DNA of 5,429 nucleotides from Nitrospirales bacterium (GTDB taxonomy: Bacteria; Nitrospirota; Nitrospiria; Nitrospirales; UBA8639): assembly GCA_029261305.1 (NCBI GenBank), contig JAJDBO010000195.1, positions 1 through 5,429 on the forward strand, in the 5' to 3' direction. Below the pieces are notes generated by a model. That model was not told where the DNA came from, made no database searches, and saw nothing but the letters and a program-made list of their open reading frames with translations. Made by a program: the position numbers and the translations under genes. Below, piece after piece: positions 1 to 5,429 of this stretch; within the stretch, counting starts at the first letter, position 1, and the number at the start of each line of letters is the position of its first letter.

Positions 1-1
1 A

Positions 2-634
2 ACAGCCAATGGGGTGACGACGATTGGCGTAATTAGACTGGCGCAAGAATGGACTCACCGCCAACCGAACCAAGTCTTTTCCGTCAGATCCCGAATGAGT
101 TTTGGTATTGACGTCTTACAGGCGACAAATAATAATTTGCCAAACACTCCAGATACCCAATTCTTTTCCTGGATTGGTCAGGTCCAAGGAGCGCGGCGAT
201 TTCCCAGCTTCATCAACACTCAAATAATTGGAAGGATGGACTTGCAACTCTCTGATGATCCGTTGTTTCCACTTGAACAATATGCGTTGGGAGGAAGATT
301 TACGGTTCGAGGATATCGCGAAAACCAAATCGTACGGGACAACGCTTTTTTGTTCACTGTTGAATCACGCATACCGGTCTACCAATCCCCACTTGAGGAT
401 CATTTAGTAGAATTCGCTTCTTTTCTTGATGTAGGGAAAGGTTGGAATACCGACCGCGATTCACCTACTGACTTTCATACTCTGGCCAGTATTGGCCTTG
501 GCCTTCGCGGATTCTTCTTCAAACGATTTCAGTATCAAATTTATTGGGGGGTTCCGCTAAATCATCGACCCACGCCTGGAGGAAATCTCCAGGACCATGG
601 TGTCCATGCCGGGGTTGTGGTCGATCTTTTCTAA
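2..634 (+). CDS. TpsB two-partner secretion transporter (ShlB/FhaC/HecB family), C-terminal part
   Basis: This is the last 210 residues of an outer-membrane beta-barrel transporter of the Omp85/TpsB family. These proteins recognise a TpsA exoprotein in the periplasm with POTRA domains and thread it through the barrel. The frame is open to the left edge, so the GTG at 14 is probably internal, and the signal peptide, plug helix and POTRA domains lie outside the window. Visible evidence is the stretch 'EQYALGGRFTVRGYREN', which carries the VRGY tip of the family's conserved L6 loop (bases 305-316). It is followed by alternating beta strands, a 'FLDVGKGW' strand near the end that is typical of TpsB, and a terminal '-VVVDLF' with the final Phe expected of outer-membrane barrels. 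The gene converges on the OmpA-like gene with a 36-base gap (635-670), in which I see no hairpin terminator. Its likely cargo is the TpsA at the right of the window, although that gene is on the other strand. The family call is firm, while the partner assignment is inference. Confidence 0.93.
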   Translation, partial: TANGVTTIGVIRLAQEWTHRQPNQVFSVRSRMSFGIDVLQATNNNLPNTPDTQFFSWIGQVQGARRFPSFINTQIIGRMDLQLSDDPLFPLEQYALGGRFTVRGYRENQIVRDNAFLFTVESRIPVYQSPLEDHLVEFASFLDVGKGWNTDRDSPTDFHTLASIGLGLRGFFFKRFQYQIYWGVPLNHRPTPGGNLQDHGVHAGVVVDLF

Positions 635-670
635 AAGGAAGGTTGCGGAGACGGAAAATGTCTATCTCGA

Positions 671-1513
671 TTAACGCAAAGGCGCTAATTGTGTGTGGTA
701 GGGAAGTAAGGATGGAGCCGGGAATCCACCTTTTCCTGACGAAGACAAATTTTCGGCAAGTTTGATTCGGACAACGCATCCGAATTTTGGCTCCTGTATG
801 GCAAAAAAATCAAATGTTGATTGGATCCGTAATTGGGCACGTTCACAGAGATGTGTTGCCCCTCCGCAGGGAGGTCGAGACGAGCCATAGTTCACTGATT
901 CAATGACCCGATGAGAAATTCCAAGATCCAATAAATACTGTTTCACCAATTGAATTCGACGGGCACCTAAGGCCAAGCTGTAACCAACTCCACCCCTCTG
1001 GTCACAATAGGCATCAACATAAATAGGTGCTGTCCCAGCATCAGCATAAAGCTCCACGCTTTTTTCGATGGGGAGCACAAAATCATCCCCCAGTGTAACG
1101 CGGGTTAAGTCAAAGTAGAGATGGACCATCGACCACGCTCGGCCAGGGGTCAGTTGAAAATGGACAGGTCTGGCAAATTGAGTCTTTGGATTTTCAGGAG
1201 AATGAAACTCAACGAACCTGATGGTTTCAATTTCGGAGCTGGCTAGCTTTATAGATTGTTCCGGTTCAAATTTTTGGAGATGATAAGAAAGGGTTAAATC
1301 ATTCCCGATTTTTTTTGAAGAAAAATTGCTAGCACCTGATGATGGATTGGGAACAGCAAGATCTCCAAACACAGAATCTAATTTTGGGTTCGCATGGCCC
1401 TGATCTAATCCTATTACAAATACGAAAAAAACACTGATTCCAGTTGCTAGGAGAAGACCGGTCCATGGCTGACCATTGTTGGAGGATAGATGTGTATGTG
1501 ATCCAGGCATCAA
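671..1513 (-). CDS. OmpA-like peptidoglycan-binding domain protein with N-terminal signal or anchor segment
   Basis: This 280-residue envelope protein probably binds peptidoglycan non-covalently from the periplasm. Residues 19-36 form one hydrophobic segment, followed by 'GHA-NP', a possible signal peptidase I site near residue 41. Otherwise the segment would be an inner-membrane anchor. Residues 42-127 match nothing I recognise. Residues about 128-235 form an OmpA C-terminal-like domain: 'PIYVDAYCDQRGG', then 'ALGARRIQLVKQYLLDLGI', then 'VNYGSSRPP'. D171 and R186 are 15 residues apart, the spacing of the Asp/Arg pair that contacts diaminopimelate in OmpA-type domains. A tail of about 45 residues after the domain is unassigned. 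There are four cysteines after the signal segment (170, 216, 223, 246). The start is uncertain: a TTG at 1513 is followed directly by an ATG at 1510, with only a weak GAGAG nearby, while the strong Shine-Dalgarno sequence further upstream suits another frame. MotY-like or Pal-like roles are possible, but there is no Pal-type lipobox. The domain call is good and the function is unknown. Confidence 0.85.
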   Translation of the reverse strand: MMPGSHTHLSSNNGQPWTGLLLATGISVFFVFVIGLDQGHANPKLDSVFGDLAVPNPSSGASNFSSKKIGNDLTLSYHLQKFEPEQSIKLASSEIETIRFVEFHSPENPKTQFARPVHFQLTPGRAWSMVHLYFDLTRVTLGDDFVLPIEKSVELYADAGTAPIYVDAYCDQRGGVGYSLALGARRIQLVKQYLLDLGISHRVIESVNYGSSRPPCGGATHLCERAQLRIQSTFDFFAIQEPKFGCVVRIKLAENLSSSGKGGFPAPSLLPYHTQLAPLR

Positions 1514-1536
1514 AGTGAACTCTCATGTTTACGTAT

Positions 1537-1543
1537 CCTCCTT
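1537..1543 (-). promoter_or_regulatory. Strong Shine-Dalgarno (AAGGAGG) with ambiguous target start
   Basis: On the minus strand this reads AAGGAGG. It lies 10 bases before an ATG at 1526-1524, but 23 bases before the TTG and 26 before the ATG of the OmpA-like reading frame. The near ATG is in a different frame: it opens a 65-codon frame ending at 1329, and its second and third bases form part of a TGA that closes the OmpA-like frame upstream. The site therefore does not support the annotated start directly. It could serve a short upstream overlapping frame that couples translation, or the true start may lie across a frameshift. Confidence 0.6.
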
Positions 1544-1612
1544 CCCTCGGAGTGGAAAACTGCACACTTAACTTAATTTCAAAGTGCATATTGGCCCCTT
1601 TCAACTCTTGAT

Positions 1613-1625
1613 CATGAGACTCATG
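1613..1625. repeat. 13-base palindrome CATGAGACTCATG, possible operator
   Basis: This is a perfect 6-base inverted repeat (CATGAG / CTCATG) around one central base, in the leader or promoter region of the OmpA-like gene, about 87 bases before the nearest ATG with a good Shine-Dalgarno sequence. A one-base centre cannot form a hairpin, so if it is functional it is more likely a binding site for a dimeric regulator than a terminator. Chance occurrence is quite possible. Confidence 0.3.
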
Positions 1626-1657
1626 CTAATGAGGATTAATACCCTTCAAGAACACAA

Positions 1658-1697
1658 ACTGAACTACTGAAATATTCAACATTCAAAAATTACTGAA
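1658..1697. repeat. Cluster of short direct repeats (ACTGAA x3, ATTCAA x2)
   Basis: ACTGAA occurs at 1658, 1666 and 1692, and ATTCAA at 1674 and 1681, all within 40 bases of AT-rich intergenic DNA. On the minus strand these read TTCAGT and TTGAAT. Such clusters can be regulator half-sites. The tandem TTGAAT words could also act as weak -35 elements, but I see no convincing -10 at the right distance. This is a suggestive cluster only. Confidence 0.25.
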
Positions 1698-1727
1698 TAC
1701 AGGATGAATAGGATTTAAAGGTGTCAA
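1696..1727 (-). promoter_or_regulatory. Candidate promoter: TTGACA with weak TGTATT
   Basis: On the minus strand a perfect -35 consensus TTGACA (1727-1722) is followed after 20 bases by TGTATT (1701-1696), which matches TATAAT at four of six positions. The spacer is longer than the usual 16-18 bases, and nothing better sits at 17. The location upstream of the OmpA-like gene is right, but the promoter is unproven and the leader it implies would be long. Confidence 0.25.
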
Positions 1728-1779
1728 AGGGAAGCTAGGAATCAGAAAAATTCGAAAGGGGGAATAAAAAGGAAGAGAG

Positions 1780-4374
1780 TTACAGCCAATTATTGATCAA
1801 AAGAAAGGGCGCCCAATAGCTTGGATGTTCAAATCGCTTGTCAGCAATAAACTTGTTTTGCGCCCGTTGCAGGGCTTCGGCTTTGGAAAATTTTGGATTA
1901 TTCTTGAGTTGACGATAAAACTCTGGGACTAATCGTGAAGTGGCCTCATCATCAATAAACCACAACGTTGCCAACGCACTTCGTGCACCGGCCTTGATCG
2001 CGACCCCAGCCAAACCTAAGGCAGCACGGTCATCACCTGCTGCAGTTTGGCAGGCACTCAAGGTCAGCAGTTCCAAAGGGCTATCTCGAAATTTATACAG
2101 GCCAATAATTTCGGCCAACCGCTCCATCGTAATCGGCCCATCATGCGCCAAGATAAAAGTGTCCTTCACATCTTTGGTTACTAAGCCATGGGAAGCAATA
2201 TGCACGATATTATAGGACTCTCCTTGTAATTCGCGCTCCATGAAAGAATCCTGAAACTGTTCGTTCAACAACACTTTACTGGGAAAGATTTGTGTAACCG
2301 CATCTAATTCCGCCTCAACATTGGGGAGAGGCGAGAATTGTACTTCGGATGTTGTCTCGTCACGAATTGAGGCCTTCGCGGATTCCGTTAACCCAAGTGC
2401 CAGAACCCGAACCGCTGATCGATCGATTGGATTGGGATTGGTGAGTGTCAGCCCAGGAGTAGTCGCAAGGGCATATTTGTGGATCAGGAAATTTTTTCCA
2501 TCATGAAGCGGTGCAAAAGGAATACCTCGTAAAGCCCCATCTGGCACCACTACGAGCGTCGTGATATTGGCTTCATCAAGGTAGGGTTCGAGGGGTTTGA
2601 TGAGGCGTGCATACAACTGCTGCCCCATTTGTAAATAGGTGGTGTTCCCACGATCTTCCAAACTTTTCCGAAAGGCACGTACTTCCAGATTTAACACATC
2701 GCCAGGCACAGGAACCGTTATTTGCTGGAACCCATTCCGAAAACCAAGCAACAATTCCAAACGATCAGGCAAAATAATCGGATATAAAATCGCCGTCGAG
2801 TCCGAGATCTTCTCCAGGGGGAAGCTTTGCGCCAAAGCAGTCTGTACACATTGATCCTGAAAATAATCCTGCAGCTCAGCAGCCTTAAACAATTCCACCG
2901 TATCGCGGGCTTGTTGCAAATATTTCTGGGATTGGTCTGCAATCGAAAGGGTTTTCGCTTTTCGCAACAGGAGATCCGCTAGTTCAAAAAACAACGGTCC
3001 CACTGTTTCACGGAATGGCCGATGCCGTGTCTGGGCACCCAAAAGAAATTCATGCCGTATTGGGTGAAGAGTAGACACTGCCAATTGATAGGCTTTACGG
3101 GCTTCTTCCACTTTGCCTTTGGCCCGAAAAATACGGGCCGTTTGCCAATGCCACTGATACTGAGACTCTGGAATTTCGACCCGTTGCCCAAAGGCCAAGG
3201 CGCGCCGTGTTAATTCCAACGCTTCATTCCATTGTTGGTTCTTTTCGTACATGTGCCCAAGGTATCCCCACCCCAACGACTCAGCCCGGGAATCTCCTAG
3301 CCTTGCCCCTAATTGTGCACCCGCTTCAAAAGCTGCGGCAGCCTGAGCCAACAAATTAGAAGGTGCTAAGGTCTCGGGAATTTCGCCCCTTTTAAACACC
3401 TGCCCTGGTTTCTGCTTTTTTGGTCGGACCACAAATTCAGACAACGTCTCTACTTCTTCATTCGGAACAACTTTAATTTGTCGTTTCCCCCGAGCCCCTT
3501 CAGCAGACCCCAGAGATTGTTGCTCACGAAAAACTGCCTTCTCCATCGACATGATGGTGGAATGAAGAGCATCATAAGTCAGCCCGATTTTCACATACGC
3601 ATAGCCCTTGTCATGAGTGTCGGGAAGCTGATTGACCTTATTCAAGGTCTGATCAAGTCTGGCCTTGGCATTGACATATGATCTTTGCTGCACTTCCACG
3701 TTTGCCGCATTCACCAAGGCAATAACCTCCAAATCCGAATTCCCCGTTTCTTGTGCAATCACCGCAGAGTCAGCATAGGCCCCCAAAGCTTGATCTGGAC
3801 GATTAAGAGCCGCTAACACGTTTCCCACATCATTCAGCAAAGCCGCGCGTTGCACTACCTGACCTTCAGTTCGCGTCAGGTCAAGAGCTTGGGTGAGGAA
3901 CTCAAACGCGGCCTGACTCTTCCCCAAGTAAAAAGACACATTGCCAAGACGCCCAAGAATAATGGCTTCCCTGGGTGTATCCTTCTCCAACTGAACCAAC
4001 GTCAAAGCTTGAGTTAAGGCCAACTCCGCATTGCGTGATTGCCCCATACGTTGAAACGCTTTTGCTAAATACAATAGGGCATCACTTTGTTTGTGCCGCG
4101 CTCCATTCTCTCCATACAGCTTGGCCGCATCCATCCACTCCTGCGCCGCTTGTCCAAACGATCCTTTCTCGTAGTGAGCTCTGGCTTGTTGCATCATCGA
4201 CTCAGAAGAAACCGCTGCAAGGGAAGGAGGCAGATTTATAGCCACGAAACCTATTGCGATGAGGAGCATGCTACACAGGAGGCCCCATCCAGGGAGTTGC
4301 CGTTTATCGAAATGAGAAAAGAGAGAAGTGTTAGCCAAGAAGTTCAAGGTTGGGTAATTCATGAGCTTATTCAC
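1780..4374 (-). CDS. Exported TPR-CHAT domain protein (caspase-like cysteine protease family)
   Basis: This 864-residue protein appears to be a protease or scaffold exported from the cytoplasm. After a long n-region ending in 'FDKRQLPGW', residues 31-48 are strongly hydrophobic and 'PPSLAA' (to residue 54) is a plausible signal peptidase site. Residues about 58-250 and 360-435 are helix pairs of the tetratricopeptide type, for example 'AALLNDVGNVLAALNRPDQA'. A charged linker at about 280-338 interrupts them. Residues about 530-864 form a CHAT domain: 'VVVPDGALRGIPFAPLHDG', then 'HIASHG' with catalytic His729, 'TLSACQTA' with catalytic Cys775, and 'GARSALATLW'. Both dyad residues are present, so activity is plausible. 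The GTG at 4374 lies 5 bases after the tpsA stop and has no good Shine-Dalgarno sequence, which suggests translational coupling. The ATG at 4362 (residue 5) is an alternative start. TPR-CHAT genes are common beside TPS genes in Cyanobacteria. The family call is firm. That the substrate is TpsA is inference. Confidence 0.93.
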   Translation of the reverse strand: MNKLMNYPTLNFLANTSLFSHFDKRQLPGWGLLCSMLLIAIGFVAINLPPSLAAVSSESMMQQARAHYEKGSFGQAAQEWMDAAKLYGENGARHKQSDALLYLAKAFQRMGQSRNAELALTQALTLVQLEKDTPREAIILGRLGNVSFYLGKSQAAFEFLTQALDLTRTEGQVVQRAALLNDVGNVLAALNRPDQALGAYADSAVIAQETGNSDLEVIALVNAANVEVQQRSYVNAKARLDQTLNKVNQLPDTHDKGYAYVKIGLTYDALHSTIMSMEKAVFREQQSLGSAEGARGKRQIKVVPNEEVETLSEFVVRPKKQKPGQVFKRGEIPETLAPSNLLAQAAAAFEAGAQLGARLGDSRAESLGWGYLGHMYEKNQQWNEALELTRRALAFGQRVEIPESQYQWHWQTARIFRAKGKVEEARKAYQLAVSTLHPIRHEFLLGAQTRHRPFRETVGPLFFELADLLLRKAKTLSIADQSQKYLQQARDTVELFKAAELQDYFQDQCVQTALAQSFPLEKISDSTAILYPIILPDRLELLLGFRNGFQQITVPVPGDVLNLEVRAFRKSLEDRGNTTYLQMGQQLYARLIKPLEPYLDEANITTLVVVPDGALRGIPFAPLHDGKNFLIHKYALATTPGLTLTNPNPIDRSAVRVLALGLTESAKASIRDETTSEVQFSPLPNVEAELDAVTQIFPSKVLLNEQFQDSFMERELQGESYNIVHIASHGLVTKDVKDTFILAHDGPITMERLAEIIGLYKFRDSPLELLTLSACQTAAGDDRAALGLAGVAIKAGARSALATLWFIDDEATSRLVPEFYRQLKNNPKFSKAEALQRAQNKFIADKRFEHPSYWAPFLLINNWL
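3361..3537 (-). other. Charged linker interrupting the TPR array of the CHAT protein
   Basis: Residues 280-338 of the TPR-CHAT protein lack the helix-pair pattern of the flanking TPRs. The segment is rich in Lys, Arg, Glu and Pro, with basic clusters such as 'GARGKRQIK' and 'RPKKQKPGQVFKRG'. It looks disordered and exposed. It could be a hinge between two TPR blocks or a site of proteolytic activation. The reading frame stays open across it, so nothing indicates a sequence error. Confidence 0.5.
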
Positions 4375-4379
4375 TCATT

Positions 4380-5429
4380 CTATAGTAGACATCTCGTTCT
4401 CATGCTTGAATCAGTCACCTTCAATACAGGGGTGATTTGGATTTCTCCTCCAAGGGCCATCCCTAGCCGCTGCGCGGTAAGTGTTCCAACACCTTTATCG
4501 TTACCCTGAACATTGCCTAATTGAGGTAGGTCCAAAAACAATGGGCTAGTCAGAAAATCCGCTGGCCCAGGGGGGATGACATCACGTCCAGCTTGGACAA
4601 AACTACTCAGCCGCCCGCCCTTTTGTGCTGCACAGTGTTGACCGACTAAAGATGCAAGATCCACGATTTCTTCCTGCAGTGGCGCAATCGCTCCACTGAG
4701 ATTTTGTATCGGGGCTTGAACATCTAAAGACCCACTTGTTCCAAAAGTTGACGAGAAATCTATGCTGGTAAACGGATCAATCAATACCCCCTTGGTAGCG
4801 GTTAGCGTCACACTTCCGCCCTGCCCCTCGAACGCGTTCGCCAAAATTTGACTGTTCTCGATAATAATCCATTGAGGATCAAAGTTAATATTGGCGCCCT
4901 GAGTGGTAGGACCACCTCCCGTGGAACCAGAAATCAGGCTGTTTCTGACACGGATCATGAAGTCAGCATCAAATTTTATATCGCCAGCGTTTCCCTGGGC
5001 CGATTGGACATTAAAGGTGCTGTCCTCTACCAGAATGGTATCACCCGCTTCGACTACGATCCCCCCCGCATCGCCGGTTCCCGAGTTCAAGGAACTAACC
5101 TCGGAGTTATTAGTGAATTCTGCGTTTTTGCCTGCGGTGAGGGTAATAGACCCACCCATCCCCTTGCCTTCAGCCGAGGTGCTGATTTCTGCCTGATTAG
5201 TGAGGAGGAGAACATCAGGTGTGCTTACAGAAATGGAACCTGCATTTCCGTTTGGAGCAATCCCGGTAGTTGTATCGGGATCAGGATCCACAGACGCATT
5301 GCTAAAAATACCACTCTTGGCGAAATTCTTCCGAATGGGCTCAATGGTTCGATTCGTATTGAGGGTACCTGAAACATGAATTGGGCCAGAGGTGGTTTCA
5401 ACCATGATGTTTCCAGCATCGCCAGCGTT
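4380..5429 (-). CDS. TpsA filamentous-haemagglutinin-like exoprotein, C-terminal part
   Basis: This is the last 349 residues of a two-partner-secretion exoprotein. The frame is open to the right edge ('NAGDAGNIMVET...'), so the Sec signal peptide and N-terminal TPS domain are outside the window and the ATG at 5405 is internal. Residues 1 to about 238 are degenerate repeats of about 27-30 residues of the form 'GGSITLTA...NNSEVSS...G'. These are predicted coils of a right-handed parallel beta-helix. The tail contains 'SGAIAPLQEEIVDLASLVG' and 'HCAAQKGGRLSSFVQAGRD' followed by 'PPGPADFL', which resembles the conserved end of cyanobacterial-type haemagglutinin-repeat proteins, including the Cys (residue 266). 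The product would be a secreted or surface-bound adhesin, exported by a TpsB such as the one at the left of the window. The stop is 5 bases before the GTG of the CHAT gene, so the two are probably one operon. The cargo role of the family is established, but the ligand is unknown. Confidence 0.9.
   Translation of the reverse strand, partial: NAGDAGNIMVETTSGPIHVSGTLNTNRTIEPIRKNFAKSGIFSNASVDPDPDTTTGIAPNGNAGSISVSTPDVLLLTNQAEISTSAEGKGMGGSITLTAGKNAEFTNNSEVSSLNSGTGDAGGIVVEAGDTILVEDSTFNVQSAQGNAGDIKFDADFMIRVRNSLISGSTGGGPTTQGANINFDPQWIIIENSQILANAFEGQGGSVTLTATKGVLIDPFTSIDFSSTFGTSGSLDVQAPIQNLSGAIAPLQEEIVDLASLVGQHCAAQKGGRLSSFVQAGRDVIPPGPADFLTSPLFLDLPQLGNVQGNDKGVGTLTAQRLGMALGGEIQITPVLKVTDSSMRTRCLL
4716..5246 (-). 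repeat. Beta-helix repeat block within TpsA
   Basis: The encoded protein shows at least seven degenerate coils, each beginning with a Gly/Asn/Ala turn and a short strand: NAGSISV, GGSITL, AGGIVVE, AGDIKFD, GANINFD, GGSVTLT and SGSLDVQ. Each is followed by a second strand rich in Asn/Ser with 'NSxIS'-like turns. Spacing is about 27-30 residues. The units have diverged at the DNA level, with no near-identical tandem copies that would promote recombination. Confidence 0.7.

Larger units (their letters stand above)
1514..1779 (-). promoter_or_regulatory. Intergenic region between the CHAT gene and the OmpA-like gene
   Basis: This 266-base, AT-rich, non-coding stretch follows the CHAT stop codon and leads into the OmpA-like gene on the minus strand. 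Its length compared with the 5-base tpsA-CHAT gap, and its cluster of short repeats, suggest that it carries a separate promoter and 5' leader for the OmpA-like gene. Elements inside it are listed separately: a perfect TTGACA, repeated ACTGAA/ATTCAA words, a short palindrome and a strong Shine-Dalgarno sequence. I found no clear GC-rich hairpin with a T-tract after the CHAT stop, so read-through from the tpsA-CHAT transcript is possible. Confidence 0.45.

Noticed and set aside
575..593. Perfect 7-base stem with 5-base loop (CCTGGAG / CTCCAGG)
   Set aside because: It lies inside the tpsB coding sequence about 40 bases before the stop and has no T-tract after it, so it is not supported as a terminator.
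803..809. A7 run (T7 on the coding strand) at the end of the OmpA fold, possible slippage site
   Set aside because: The annotated frame continues without a stop, and neither alternative frame gives a recognisable domain ending, so there is no positive evidence for frameshifting.
1561..1589. Imperfect inverted repeat TGCAC...GTGCA in the OmpA-like leader, considered as a riboswitch or hairpin
   Set aside because: The arms are only 5 bases with a long AT-rich loop, and no known riboswitch core is recognisable.
4087..4509. Plus-strand open frame of 140 codons across the tpsA-CHAT junction
   Set aside because: It is antisense to two well-supported genes and its product is Arg/Ser/His-rich without domain features.
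4848..5372. Plus-strand open frame of 174 codons antisense to tpsA
   Set aside because: It lies wholly opposite the clear beta-helix coding frame. Its translation has no recognisable domain, and long antisense frames are common opposite Gly/Asn/Ser-rich repeats.
1..5429. Search for tRNA or rRNA genes, CRISPR arrays, insertion sequences and att sites
   Set aside because: No regularly spaced repeats, tRNA-like folds, transposase motifs or flanking inverted repeats were seen. Nearly all DNA is accounted for by four coding regions.

Overview
The window comes from a diderm (Gram-negative) bacterium with moderate GC by eye. It holds parts of a two-partner secretion (TPS, type Vb) locus together with an exported CHAT-domain protein and an OmpA-like envelope protein. 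A TpsA with short Gly/Asn/Ser-rich beta-helix repeats, a conserved Cys-containing C-terminal tail, and a TPR-CHAT gene beside it are features I associate with Cyanobacteria, Nitrospirota and large sulfur-oxidising Gammaproteobacteria. A Nitrospira-like source is plausible, but the sequence does not settle the taxon.

Layout. At the left edge, the 3' end of a TpsB (ShlB/FhaC/HecB-type Omp85 transporter) runs on the plus strand and ends at 634. All other genes are on the minus strand. Read in their own direction they are: the 3' part of a filamentous-haemagglutinin-like TpsA (5429 to 4380, open at the window edge); after only 5 bases, an 864-residue TPR-CHAT protein with an N-terminal signal sequence (4374 to 1780); a 266-base AT-rich intergenic region with several short repeats; and a 280-residue protein with one membrane or signal segment and an OmpA-like peptidoglycan-binding domain (1513 to 671). 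The OmpA-like gene and tpsB converge with a 36-base gap.

How the genes may work together. TpsB-type barrels export TpsA-type adhesins across the outer membrane. The tight tpsA-CHAT junction points to translational coupling. The signal sequence and the intact His/Cys dyad suggest that the CHAT protein is a cell-envelope cysteine protease or scaffold acting on, or together with, the exported TpsA. The OmpA-like protein could tie the system to the cell wall. The functional links between these genes are inference from context. The family assignments rest on visible motifs.

The least ordinary points are the exported caspase-like protein coupled to a surface adhesin gene, the opposite orientation of tpsB relative to tpsA, and the start region of the OmpA-like gene, where the only strong Shine-Dalgarno sequence serves an ATG in the wrong frame.
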